A stretch of 64,000 bases of DNA from Pseudactinotalea suaedae (GTDB taxonomy: Bacteria > Actinomycetota > Actinomycetes > Actinomycetales > Beutenbergiaceae). Numbering within the stretch: the stretch's first letter is position 1; every line of letters starts with the position of its first letter. The translations under genes and the position numbers were made by a program. The stretch covers positions 111,940 through 175,939 of the forward strand of contig NZ_WNXY01000012.1 in NCBI RefSeq assembly GCF_009733815.1. The letters are read 5' to 3'. This document shows, one piece after another, positions 55,166 through 63,846 of this stretch. The notes under the pieces were generated by a model that did no database searches, was not told the DNA's origin, and worked only from the letters and a program-made list of their open reading frames with translations.

Positions 55166-56311
55166 ATGCCAACACGAGCGAGCAGCAGCACCACGCTGCA
55201 GCTTGTCGGCAACGGCAGCATCGACCTGGCAAGCCTCCGCACCCGACTCGGACTCGAGACCGCCCGGACTGAGTTCGAGCGCCTAGTTGAGGACATCGTT
55301 GCGCTCAAGCACCCAGACGTCAGGGCGGTCCGCGCGAACCCCGGGGACTGGGGCATCGACGCGTTCGTCGGACAGTTGAACGAGGGTGGGACGGCGATGG
55401 TCTGGCAGGCCAAGTATTTCATCGACGACTTCGACAAGACCCAGAAGGACGACATCACCCGCTCCTACAACGCGGCTCGCGCCGCGGCAACACGCGAGGG
55501 ATACCTCTTGGACTCCTGGACTCTGTGTATCCCGCGGACCTTGGACGGTCCGGAGTCGAAATGGTGGGCGAATTGGCAAAGGAACCGCACGAAGGACGGT
55601 GTCCTCTTCGACCTCATGGACGAGGGCGAGATCCGTCGGCGGCTCACAGCGCCAGGCGCTGAGCCCATCCGCAATTACTACTTCAACCCGGTCATCGTCG
55701 TGCCCAGCACGAGCGCCGACGACTCAAAGGAGAGGCCCCTGCACGAGCTCGACGACGATGCTCAATTCGACGACGCCCTGTTCGTCCGACAGATGGAGGC
55801 AGCGCGCCTGCCCGAGACCAGGTCAGCACGCGAGGCGTTCTTCAACGCCGAGATCCTCACACAGGAGCTGGAGGATAAGGGCGTGCCCGCCGAGCTCGAC
55901 AAGCTGAGGCGCTGGCGCATGCGAGTCGACTCGACATGGTCGACCGCCTTCAACACGGCCTGCCACAGCAGTCAGGACGACCAGCTGCCCGGCTTGTTTC
56001 AGAACGTCATGGATGTCATCGAACAACGGCACACTGACGAGGCCGTCAAGCTCCGAGCATCCGTCATCCACGGGATGGGATTGATGCACCAGCGGGTAGA
56101 CAGTGAACGAGCTGGCTGGGTGCGAAACTGGCGCGATGTCGCGGCAGCACACGACGCCACTCCGCCGACGCGGCAATCTGTCCGCGGCGCGCCCGCGGAC
56201 CTTGCCGAAGAGGAGCCCACTGACAGCTTGGGGTCGGCGCAGGCTTCCGACGGCCCTAGGACTCCAGCCGCGATCGAGCAACCAGTGACGGACGGCGGCG
56301 GCAGTGCCTGA
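55166..56311 (+). CDS. ABC-3C effector: PD-(D/E)XK (Mrr-like) nuclease with ABC-3C C-terminal domain
   Basis: The 381-aa protein has an Mrr-type nuclease core: E38/E42 helix, G-D-W-G-I-D (D65) and V-W-Q-A-K-Y (Q81-K83), the D/QxK pattern of PD-(D/E)XK enzymes. The C-terminal part (about 200-345) with ETRSAREAFFNAEILTQELE and GMGLMHQRVDSERAGWVRNW resembles the ABC-three-component C-terminal domain. The C-terminal tail of 50 residues is disordered. It overlaps the next gene by 8 nt. ATG 55166 has only a weak GCGAG site. Nuclease effector and MC/ATPase together form the operon. Confidence 0.75.
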   Translation: MPTRASSSTTLQLVGNGSIDLASLRTRLGLETARTEFERLVEDIVALKHPDVRAVRANPGDWGIDAFVGQLNEGGTAMVWQAKYFIDDFDKTQKDDITRSYNAARAAATREGYLLDSWTLCIPRTLDGPESKWWANWQRNRTKDGVLFDLMDEGEIRRRLTAPGAEPIRNYYFNPVIVVPSTSADDSKERPLHELDDDAQFDDALFVRQMEAARLPETRSAREAFFNAEILTQELEDKGVPAELDKLRRWRMRVDSTWSTAFNTACHSSQDDQLPGLFQNVMDVIEQRHTDEAVKLRASVIHGMGLMHQRVDSERAGWVRNWRDVAAAHDATPPTRQSVRGAPADLAEEEPTDSLGSAQASDGPRTPAAIEQPVTDGGGSA

Positions 56312-56903
56312 GGACCAGAAAACACGACTGCGACCCGACGACGTCACGACGTTCCGGGTTGCGCAACTGCTACTGATGCTCGCCGAGACAGAATCGACTA
56401 ATCTCGATCTCGAGCGACTGTCGGTGACCGAGTTCTTGGCAGCGAACCCGTTCCTCATAGTCGGAGAAGACCGGAAGGAGCGGACAGCACTCCGTCTCGC
56501 AGGCTTTGGGGAGCATTCCCTGACCTACGCGGCCCCCGGGCAGCGATTCGCCACGCGGCGTGAGCGAATCGCCAACGACGTCGCCTACCTAGTCTCGTTC
56601 GGCTTGGCGCAGGTGGTCATCGCGGACCAGAAGCGGGTCATCAGAGCCACTCCGTTTGGTATCGAGACCGCCGGCAGGCTCACCTCGGTCTACGCCGACG
56701 GGTACCGGGAAAGCGTTCGTAGAGTTGCCCCACGCGTGTCGAAGCTCAGCGATAAGGCCCTCCAAGAACATCTCACCGGCTGGCTGCGAGCCGACCCAGT
56801 GCTCTTCGACCTGGTCGACGCGGACGGCTCAGCTGACGCAGTGGCGAGCCGCCGACCATCAGCCACCGCCATGCCGCTCGTGCTGGAGCCAGACGATGGA
56901 TGA
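56304..56903 (+). CDS. ABC-3C middle component (winged-helix-like)
   Basis: The 199-aa protein is rich in helices with a likely winged-helix core (RIANDVAYLVSFGLAQVVIADQKRVIRATPFGIETAGRL). Between the effector and the DUF3732 ATPase it sits exactly where the middle component (MC) of ABC-three-component systems is encoded. GTG 56304 overlaps the effector stop, and its own stop overlaps the ATPase start by 8 nt. The family assignment rests on position plus fold. It would bridge effector and ATPase. Confidence 0.7.
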   Translation: MPEDQKTRLRPDDVTTFRVAQLLLMLAETESTNLDLERLSVTEFLAANPFLIVGEDRKERTALRLAGFGEHSLTYAAPGQRFATRRERIANDVAYLVSFGLAQVVIADQKRVIRATPFGIETAGRLTSVYADGYRESVRRVAPRVSKLSDKALQEHLTGWLRADPVLFDLVDADGSADAVASRRPSATAMPLVLEPDDG

Positions 56904-59199
56904 ACCTGTCAAGTCCAACGTTTCAGATGTCATTGTCACGGGCACCAAGTCTCTGAGCACGAGCAGAGCGAGCCCCGACGGCGAGCCCACCCCAGCTCTG
57001 ACCGCTGCGGTGCCTCCGATCCGTATCCGCGGCATGCGCCTCATCGGCCCGCGGCGCAACTACACCGTCGACTTCACCGACGACGCTCACGTAGCCCGGC
57101 AGCTCGCTGTCATCGCAGGCGAGATCAGCACCGGCAAGACCTCCATCCTTGAACTCATCGATTATTGCCTCGGAGCCAAGGACTACCCGGACCACGATGA
57201 AATCATCGCGAACGTCCGCGCGGCCCAACTCAGCATCGAGGTCCGAGAAGCAGTCGGAGGTCCAGGTGCGGACGACGAGCAGCAAGTCGCGCAAACGACT
57301 TATCAAGCCGTCCGCTATATCATCGAGCGACCTATCGGATCGGTCTCCAAGGTCGCCTGGCTTTTTCACGGAGACCTCGACGCCATCCCGGACCTTCCGC
57401 GGAGGAGGCTGACTCTCGACCCGGCCGATCCCGACTCGCTCTCGCAGTTCCTTCTCGGTGTCTGCGGTCTAGGCGGACTCAGAGTGAAGTCCGCGCCGAC
57501 GCAGGAGGAGTCGTCGACAAGCATCTTGAGTTTCCGCGATGTCATGCCTCTGTGGTTTCTGACGAACCGCCGCATGGACAACGCCGATCTCGTACTCGAA
57601 AAGCAGCCGCACCGGCTCCTGAAGATCCGACAGGTCGTCGACTACATGTTTGGTGTGGGTGACGAGGAGTCTTCCGAGGTTGCCGAACAGATCGAGAGCC
57701 TCCGCTCCGACATCCGGACCGGCGAAGCGGGCATCAGAGCCCTACACAGTTTTCTTGACGACGCCGGCCTCGGCGACCTCGAATCGATCGACGTCGAATC
57801 GGACAGCGAGCGCGTAAGTCTCGCAGAGGCACGCGCCGAGCTCACCAACGCCAGCGCACGACTCACTGCCAGCACCTCCTTCGCCACCCAGCTCAGAGAC
57901 GAGTTCGGTAGGGCGACAGAGGCTACGCGCCGAACTGAGGCTGAACTCCGCGACCGCCAGACGCTCCTGAGACGACTCGACCCGCTTCGCTCGCAGTACG
58001 CCGATGACCTCCGCAAACTCGAAATGCTCGAAGAGTCCCAACAGTTGTTCGGGTCGCTTGCGGTCGTCACCTGCCCAGCGTGCTTCTCAACCCTCGACGA
58101 CCCGCCCAACGTCGTGAACGGTCATTGCTCGCTCTGCCACAGCGACCTCACGGCCGCTGCCGCACTCGACGCCGACGACGACGCCAGCGGTGATGTTCCA
58201 GCAGTGCTCGACGCAGACTCTGATGCCGCAGGCAAGGAAGCGCCGTCCGAGTTTTCGGTGGCACGGGAGCAGAGAAGCACTCGACGCCGGCTGGAGCAAC
58301 TCAAGGGCTTCATTGGGGAAGTCGCCACCGAAGTGCGGCAGCTCGAAGAAGAACTTAACGGTGAGCAGCGGCGAGTTGTGAGGGCGCAGCGGGCACTGGA
58401 TGACGCGACCTCACAAACGATCGCACCGTTCATTTCCGAGCGTGACGCCATTTCCGGCCGTGTCGCGGCCAGTAGCGCCCGTTTGGACGAACTTGCGCGT
58501 AAGCGCCGCATGCTGCAGCAACTTGCCCAACGAGAGAACACGCTGAACCAGGCCCGCGCGGCCCTCCAACGCGCTCTGGCCAGGCAGCGGGAACTTGAGC
58601 GAACCCGTCTGCCCCGAGACGCAATGGTCGACAGGCTCAGCCGCCGGTTCTCCGCCACCCTCGCTGCACTCGGCTACCCGAAGCTCGACAACGCATACCT
58701 ACGCAAGGACCTCGTGCCCGTGGTCCGCGGGAAGTTGTACCACCGGGTCGGCTCCTCGGGTGCGATGACGCTCGTCGCCCTCGCCTGGCAGCTCACCGTA
58801 TTTGAGACGGCCCTTGAGGAGGGCCACGGTCACCCCGGCTTCCTCCTCATCGACAGTCCCCAGAAGAACCTGCGACGAGGCTCCCGACCCCGGGACATCG
58901 TCCGTAACGCTGGCGGAGACGCCGGAGACGCCGGAGACGCCGGAGGCGACGACGACGCGATCGCTGCGCAGTCCACCACCATCGTCGACCGCATCTACGG
59001 CCATCTCAGTACGTGGCTGGGGGAGCATCCTGAAGCCCAGATCATCATGGTCGACAACGAGCCGCCGACGCGCGCAGCCGGTTGCGTAGTCGTCGAATAC
59101 TCGGCCAACCCCGGCAGTCCGCCCTACGGCCTCATTGACGACGAAGACGGCCGCGCCGGTCCTGGCGATGAGCAAGCGATAGAGGATGAATCGACCTAA
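56896..59199 (+). CDS. ABC-3C ATPase, DUF3732 family (RecN/Rad50-like with zinc hook)
   Basis: The 767-aa ATPase has Walker A GEISTGKTS at residues 75-83, two coiled-coil arms (about 240-390 and 440-590) and a zinc-hook-like apex C393-x2-C396-x14-C411-x2-C414. The C-terminal ATPase lobe has GSSGAMTLVALAWQL (signature-like) and Walker B LLIDSPQKN (D653). DUF3732 ATPases power ABC-3C conflict systems. The Asp/Gly/Ala stretch after it is a 9-bp tandem repeat (58915-58941). The start ATG 56896 has GGAG at 7 nt. It is the end of the operon. Confidence 0.85.
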   Translation: MDEPVKSNVSDVIVTGTKSLSTSRASPDGEPTPALTAAVPPIRIRGMRLIGPRRNYTVDFTDDAHVARQLAVIAGEISTGKTSILELIDYCLGAKDYPDHDEIIANVRAAQLSIEVREAVGGPGADDEQQVAQTTYQAVRYIIERPIGSVSKVAWLFHGDLDAIPDLPRRRLTLDPADPDSLSQFLLGVCGLGGLRVKSAPTQEESSTSILSFRDVMPLWFLTNRRMDNADLVLEKQPHRLLKIRQVVDYMFGVGDEESSEVAEQIESLRSDIRTGEAGIRALHSFLDDAGLGDLESIDVESDSERVSLAEARAELTNASARLTASTSFATQLRDEFGRATEATRRTEAELRDRQTLLRRLDPLRSQYADDLRKLEMLEESQQLFGSLAVVTCPACFSTLDDPPNVVNGHCSLCHSDLTAAAALDADDDASGDVPAVLDADSDAAGKEAPSEFSVAREQRSTRRRLEQLKGFIGEVATEVRQLEEELNGEQRRVVRAQRALDDATSQTIAPFISERDAISGRVAASSARLDELARKRRMLQQLAQRENTLNQARAALQRALARQRELERTRLPRDAMVDRLSRRFSATLAALGYPKLDNAYLRKDLVPVVRGKLYHRVGSSGAMTLVALAWQLTVFETALEEGHGHPGFLLIDSPQKNLRRGSRPRDIVRNAGGDAGDAGDAGGDDDAIAAQSTTIVDRIYGHLSTWLGEHPEAQIIMVDNEPPTRAAGCVVVEYSANPGSPPYGLIDDEDGRAGPGDEQAIEDEST

Positions 59200-59487
59200 G
59201 AGAGCCTGGAACATAGCCCCACCAGTGCCGCCTGGGTGTGCTGGATCTGGGCACCGGGTCTGAGGTCGGTGGATTGCCCGCAGCCCGGCGCCGGCACCAC
59301 GACGATCGGGCTCTGAGGTAGCGGCGGCCGAGCGCTCCTGGGTCGGTTGGGCATGGATATCTACACTGGCCTTGCACAGGTGATGGCATATGGAGTTTGC
59401 ATGGTTCTAACAGGTACCCGCCAGAGCGTCGCGGTACCGGGGCCGACACTAGTTGTCAGCCAGGCCAGGCCACTGCACTCTTAGGGC

Positions 59488-60345
59488 ATGAAAATGCCGA
59501 CTACCTCGGGCTCGGGTGATGCCGTCGCCGACGACGAGTCCCCTGCCAATGAGAGCGATACGCGCGCGTACCTGCTGGAGCGGTCGAAGCGAGGTTTTGC
59601 GCCGATCGCCAACGCGTTCGTCCAGGTACCCCAGAGTAAGGCCTTCGCCGACGGCACCAAGGACCGGAGCGGCCCGCTCGCAACCTTCGTGCGCAACGGC
59701 GACCTGCGCGGCCTACGCGCCCTACTGTTCCTGCACGCCATAATCAGCAACGGTGCCGGCGACAACGGCTGGTCCACCACCTTGCCGCTGTCGGTGTGGT
59801 CGCGTGTATTTGACACCACCGTCACAGCCGATTCGCGCTCGGCTGCGTCAGCTGCGACGCGTATCCTCACCCGACTCGAACAGCGCGCCATGATCCGCCG
59901 CGCTCGCAAGGGCCGCGCCCGCGAAGTGACGGTCACGTTACTGCGACCTGACGGCAGCGGCTTGGAGTACAGCCGTCCTGATGGGAAGTCGGACCGTTTC
60001 ATCAAGCTGCGCAACGAGTTCTGGAGCGAAGGCTGGTACGCCAAGCTCGACCTTCCGGCCACCGCCATGCTGCTCGTGTGCCTGCACGAGAAGCCCGAGT
60101 TCTCTCTGCCCACTGAGAGGATGCAGGAGTGGTACGGATTCTCACCTGATACCGCCGAGCGTGGCTTGCGCACGCTGTGCGAGCTCGGATTGCTGACAGT
60201 GTCGTCGCGACTCAAGAAGTCGCCGCTGTCCCCGAGTGGGGTCACGCGTGTGAACTTCTACGAGCTGACGGCAGTACTCGCTCCGCCCACCCGCTTAAAG
60301 GCAACGGGTCGTCGGGCGCGTGCCCGCAAGAAGGGGTCTCGATGA
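59488..60345 (+). CDS. Winged-helix protein, replication/transcription-regulator-like
   Basis: The 285-aa basic protein has two winged-helix-like stretches (residues 70-150, LRGLRALLFLHAIISNG, and 160-260, TAMLLVCLHEKPEFSLPTERMQEWYG). The C-terminus is Arg/Lys-rich (RLKATGRRARARKKGSR), suggesting DNA binding. It resembles plasmid/ICE replication-initiator or regulator proteins of actinobacteria, but I cannot name the family. It is coupled to DUF3800 (ATGA). ATG 59488 and 59494 are alternatives. Confidence 0.6.
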   Translation: MKMPTTSGSGDAVADDESPANESDTRAYLLERSKRGFAPIANAFVQVPQSKAFADGTKDRSGPLATFVRNGDLRGLRALLFLHAIISNGAGDNGWSTTLPLSVWSRVFDTTVTADSRSAASAATRILTRLEQRAMIRRARKGRAREVTVTLLRPDGSGLEYSRPDGKSDRFIKLRNEFWSEGWYAKLDLPATAMLLVCLHEKPEFSLPTERMQEWYGFSPDTAERGLRTLCELGLLTVSSRLKKSPLSPSGVTRVNFYELTAVLAPPTRLKATGRRARARKKGSR

Positions 60346-61046
60346 GCGCGGCGCACCCGGCCAGTGACGGCTTTCGCCTCTTCTACGTCGACGACTCCGG
60401 CTCACCCAATGACGGCTACATCGTCTATTCCTGGATCGAGGTCACACCCGGTTGCTGGCAGGCTGGGCTTCGCCAATGGCTTGATCTGCGCAAGCGCCTC
60501 TACGCGAACTACTCCGTGCCGCCCTCCACCGAGCTGCACGCCACCAGGTTGATTGGTGGCCGCGACGCCCCCGCAATCGCCGGCAACCTGAATAACTCCA
60601 AGGCGCTGCGACGCAGTCTCGTCCAAGACGCCCTCGGAGCGATCGGACAGAACGACCAGATCGCGCTCGGTACCGTCTGCCGCCACACTTCTTCCCGTGG
60701 AAGGGACTACTACGACGAGAGGGGCACCGTCTATGGCGAACTTACTGACCACCTCAACGGAAGGCTAACTGCCGCCGACGAGTACGGGGTGATTTTCATG
60801 GACGGCGATGGCTCCGACCAGTCCTACTTTCAGCGACATCGCGACCTGCCGCTGGCGACCCGACGCATCCTGGAAGACCCGCTGTTTCAGCTGTCACACG
60901 TCTCGCAATGGGTCCAGATGGCCGACCTGGTTGCCTGGACGACTTATCAAGCATTGAACCGCCATCCCGGCAAGCCGTTCGCTTGGACCTGGTATGACGA
61001 CTACCTGCGGCAGTCGGACATCAATGGCGCCCCGTTGCGCCTCTAA
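60342..61046 (+). CDS. DUF3800 domain-containing protein
   Basis: The 234-aa protein has the family start FRLFYVDDSGSPNDGYIVYSWIEV and a C-terminal SHVSQWVQMADLVAWTTY, with the conserved DDSG and a Q-x-x-D motif as in RNase H-like nucleases. HATRLIGG and VIFMDGDGSD lie between. DUF3800 proteins are widespread on mobile elements, often near phage-defence genes. It overlaps the winged-helix gene by 4 nt; a hairpin follows its stop. Confidence 0.85.
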   Translation: MSAAHPASDGFRLFYVDDSGSPNDGYIVYSWIEVTPGCWQAGLRQWLDLRKRLYANYSVPPSTELHATRLIGGRDAPAIAGNLNNSKALRRSLVQDALGAIGQNDQIALGTVCRHTSSRGRDYYDERGTVYGELTDHLNGRLTAADEYGVIFMDGDGSDQSYFQRHRDLPLATRRILEDPLFQLSHVSQWVQMADLVAWTTYQALNRHPGKPFAWTWYDDYLRQSDINGAPLRL

Positions 61047-61072
61047 CCCCGCCGACCACCTATAAGAAGCTA

Positions 61073-61103
61073 GACCCGCTGGTCCACGTATGTGGGGCGG
61101 GTC
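61073..61103 (+). terminator. Hairpin downstream of the DUF3800 gene
   Basis: GACCCGC (61073-61079) pairs with GCGGGTC (61097-61103), with an inner CCAC/GTGG stem. It follows the DUF3800 stop by 27 nt. No U-tract is present. Confidence 0.5.
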
Positions 61104-61754
61104 CGCTCCCCAATGATAGCAACCGCCCTACTGTGACTCCACCCCTCCGACGCAGCCAAACGAGCCACTTCGAGGAGCTGCCAGGGCGCTCCGTATGCGA
61201 CGGACCAGCGGGTGCCACACCTACGCCGGAACACGGCTAGGTCAACCGCGATCGTGCGGCGCAGAGCTGACTACGCTGGCCCAGAACCACGGATAAGGGA
61301 TGTGAACTGCGCAAGCAATCTTGCTACACGAGGAGGCTCATGGCAGCGGCGCACGTCTGCGACCATCACGAGCCGCTCATCAGCGCCGCGTGTGGTGCGG
61401 CGTGACCTGCTGCTGCTGCGGAGATGGAGAGCACCGTGCGGGCGGATCAGCTGGCGCTTCGCAAGTCTCCTGGGAGTCATAACGTGATCCCCAGCGCAGC
61501 AAGTAGCGCGGCGTGCGCCTGCTGAAGCGCGAGCGTCCCGTGAGACGAGCCGAGGCTCTTGCTCCTTCTCGTTGAGGCTCTCGCGCGAGCGCGGAGGATG
61601 CCCAGGATCTCGGACACCGGGTCTCCTCTGACGCCTCGCTAGACCATCCTGTCTGAGGGCTACCCGGCGGCCGACCGCATCGACTCCCGGCACGGCCGAG
61701 TTTGAGGCCAGGAAACTCATCAGCACACCAGCCCAAGACCGCTCCTCGTGTTTG
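61104..61754. other. Gene-free stretch of the island
   Basis: In 651 nt I see no frame that looks like protein on either strand: the open frames are Arg/Ser-rich and lack start sites. It may hold degraded genes or a non-coding region. No repeats or RNA genes stand out. Confidence 0.5.
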
Positions 61755-62198
61755 CTACCGCCGCCGAGACCAGGTCTCCGACAGCTGCCACAGCTCGTCC
61801 GAAACCTCGTTCCAGGGACTCTGCATCAGCTCACCCACCGCCAGCCGCTGGCGGAGTACGCGCAGGATCTTCCAGCATGCCTTTGGCGACCCCGCCACGC
61901 GCTCGATCATCTCCTCCCACGATGGCTCGATGCACTTGACCACGATCTCCTTCGCAATCGCCCCCGCTGCAGCAGCCCGCCGCTCCTCGTAGGCTGCGCG
62001 CCGACAACTCTGCGAGCACCAGACACGCGGACGGCCGCGGCCGTTCGCATTCGGTGGGATCGACGACGAGCACCGGGGACACCTAGGTGCAGCCGCGAGG
62101 CGTGCCCGTGCCGCCTCGCGGATCTCTTCAGGAGGACGCTCCGATCTGGACCGCGGTGAACGTCTCGACTGCACAGTTCGGCGTCGTCTGCTTGCCAT
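61755..62198 (-). CDS. Zinc-finger protein of mobile-element type
   Basis: The 147-aa protein has a basic N-terminus (RRRRTVQSRRSPRSRSERPP) and CPRCSSSIPPNANGRGRPRVWCSQSC, a C-x2-C...C-x3-C zinc site. The C-terminal half (IVVKCIEPSWEEMIERVAGSPKACWKILRVLRQRLAVGELM) is helical. Similar C4 proteins occur on actinobacterial integrative elements. It has no close upstream gene on its strand. The start ATG 62198 is not certain; a longer frame exists. Confidence 0.6.
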   Translation of the reverse strand: MASRRRRTVQSRRSPRSRSERPPEEIREAARARLAAAPRCPRCSSSIPPNANGRGRPRVWCSQSCRRAAYEERRAAAAGAIAKEIVVKCIEPSWEEMIERVAGSPKACWKILRVLRQRLAVGELMQSPWNEVSDELWQLSETWSRRR

Positions 62199-62564
62199 TG
62201 TCGCGTGCTCCCCGCCGTTTCGTACGGACGATTCTGCCACGCTAGTGCAAGAGGTGTGTGGCTCTCGAGGTTGTAGGCAAATCAGCGCGAAGCGGATCTC
62301 TCGGGCGCTCGGTCGCGCGGTCGGCACGGCCTCTTAGCGATGCGGAACGGGCAATGACCTACGCGAGATCGAGTCGGGTCGGGGAACTGAGCGGGGCATA
62401 TTTGCGCATGCTGCTGAGCCGCGCGGTGCGGTAGGTACCCGAGCGGACCGTCGCGGCAACGAGTCTTGCGCGAGGAGCACCTGCCGCGGAGGCACCGGCA
62501 TGAACTGCCCCGTGTCCGGTCCATTCCCGCGCGCTTCGGCGCAGCAGGTTCACGGACCGGCTGC
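62199..62564. other. Gene-free stretch of the island
   Basis: In 366 nt between the convergent-facing ends of the zinc-finger and HNH genes I see no supported gene. The open frames have unusual codon composition. Confidence 0.45.
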
Positions 62565-63425
62565 CTAGCCGGTTGCACGATCGCGTTCGCCGTTAGCAAC
62601 CTCCCACAGGCTCCTGACCGTCGCATCCAGATCGCGCGAGACTCGCTCCGATGACGCATCGGCCACCGCGCTCGCGCATGCCGTGGCAGCGGCAGCTACG
62701 GCGTCGATATGCTCCGTCAACCCCGGGGACTGCATGCGGAGCACCGCGAGCGATTCGCGGAGTTCACCTATGACTGTTTCAGCTTCGCTCGCGCGCTGCC
62801 CTGCTTCCTCAGACAGTCGAGTGCGCCAGCGCTCCTCTTCTATCGCGGGCATCCGGTACTGACTTGCAGGAATCGGTGTCGAGCTGCGCGCATCGTCGTT
62901 GTCGATCTCGTAGACCGGACCCATGCGGGAAACCATTTGCGCACGCTCCTGTTCGTAGCCGGAGCGGATGCTGGCGAAACGTTCGGCAGCGGTTTCCGCA
63001 ACAATCTTGAGTCGCTCCGCGAGTCGGGCCACCTGTGCGAGTGAGTCGCGCTCCGAGTCAGTCAGCCGGCTGTATGAGCGTGCATCGGCGTCCGAGATCT
63101 GTGTGCCGGCTCCGGCCACAGCCACTTGCGTAGCCTTCCACTCGAGCAGTTCGTCCACCGTGTAGAGGGACTCATGGCGGTCGATGGGCCGGTGGTGCTG
63201 GCCACACAGGAGCAGCAGGTTCTCGTGGGAATTCAGGTCGCCATGGAATGACGGGTCGTGTCGTGGACCGTTGGGGCTCTCCGAGCGGATATGGGCGATG
63301 TCAGCGATCGCAGTCGCGGCACCCCGGTCATGGAACACCAGCGGCGTAGGGCAGCCGGGGTATGCGCATCTCGACGCCTCAGCGAACAGGGTCTTAATAG
63401 TTGGCTGACTGTAGTTGCGGCCCAT
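62565..63425 (-). CDS. HNH endonuclease
   Basis: The 286-aa protein has an N-terminal HNH module: CAYPGC, IADIAHI, ENLLLLCGQHHRPID, i.e. two zinc-binding cysteine positions and the conserved His/Asn/His. A C-terminal 150-residue coiled region (ERLKIVAETAAERFASIRSGYEQERAQMV) follows. ATG 63425 (MGRNYSQPTI) is chosen; a start at 63488 is possible. HNH enzymes of this sort are restriction- or homing-like nucleases. The function is otherwise unknown. Confidence 0.85.
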   Translation of the reverse strand: MGRNYSQPTIKTLFAEASRCAYPGCPTPLVFHDRGAATAIADIAHIRSESPNGPRHDPSFHGDLNSHENLLLLCGQHHRPIDRHESLYTVDELLEWKATQVAVAGAGTQISDADARSYSRLTDSERDSLAQVARLAERLKIVAETAAERFASIRSGYEQERAQMVSRMGPVYEIDNDDARSSTPIPASQYRMPAIEEERWRTRLSEEAGQRASEAETVIGELRESLAVLRMQSPGLTEHIDAVAAAATACASAVADASSERVSRDLDATVRSLWEVANGERDRATG

Positions 63426-63530
63426 CGGCTGACGATAGCTGCCGGGGATCCCGCCTGCTGCCGACAGAGTCAGCACGGCGATCGCCATCAGGCTGTGTCG
63501 GACAGTGGGCGTCGCACTCTCGGCCGCCCG

Positions 63531-63671
63531 CTACGACGGTGCCTCGTATCGGCGGGGCGAGTTCTTCGTGCGCCCGGGACCAGCGGGGACCCAGCCATCG
63601 TCGGTCATCGCGTCCGGGCGTGGCCTCTCGTAGTCCTTGTCGCCGAGACGCTTGAGAACGGCGAGTGCCAT
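63531..63671 (-). CDS. Small hypothetical protein
   Basis: A 46-codon frame from ATG 63671 (GAGGCGG upstream) to TAG 63531 encodes MALAVLKRLGDKDYERPRPD and a polar tail with GWVPAGPGRTKNSPRRYEAPS. The ribosome-binding site and codon usage are reasonable but the size is small. Confidence 0.35.
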   Translation of the reverse strand: MALAVLKRLGDKDYERPRPDAMTDDGWVPAGPGRTKNSPRRYEAPS

Positions 63672-63846
63672 GATCCGCCTCACGTGGCGCCGAGCACCTT
63701 ACGGTCGCCCGGCGCGGACCGAGGAACATCCGATTCTCGAGGCACGTCAGCGTCAGTCGTAGTTCGCGAAGGCCGCCAGCTGGTCGACGCTGCTGGCGGC
63801 GGGCGATCGATCAAGTCGCTTGTTTCCGGCGGGGGGCTCCTCGGCC

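Noticed and set aside
61104..61754. Arg/Ser-rich frames in the island gap as small genes
   Set aside because: Composition and lack of ribosome-binding sites indicate chance open frames.
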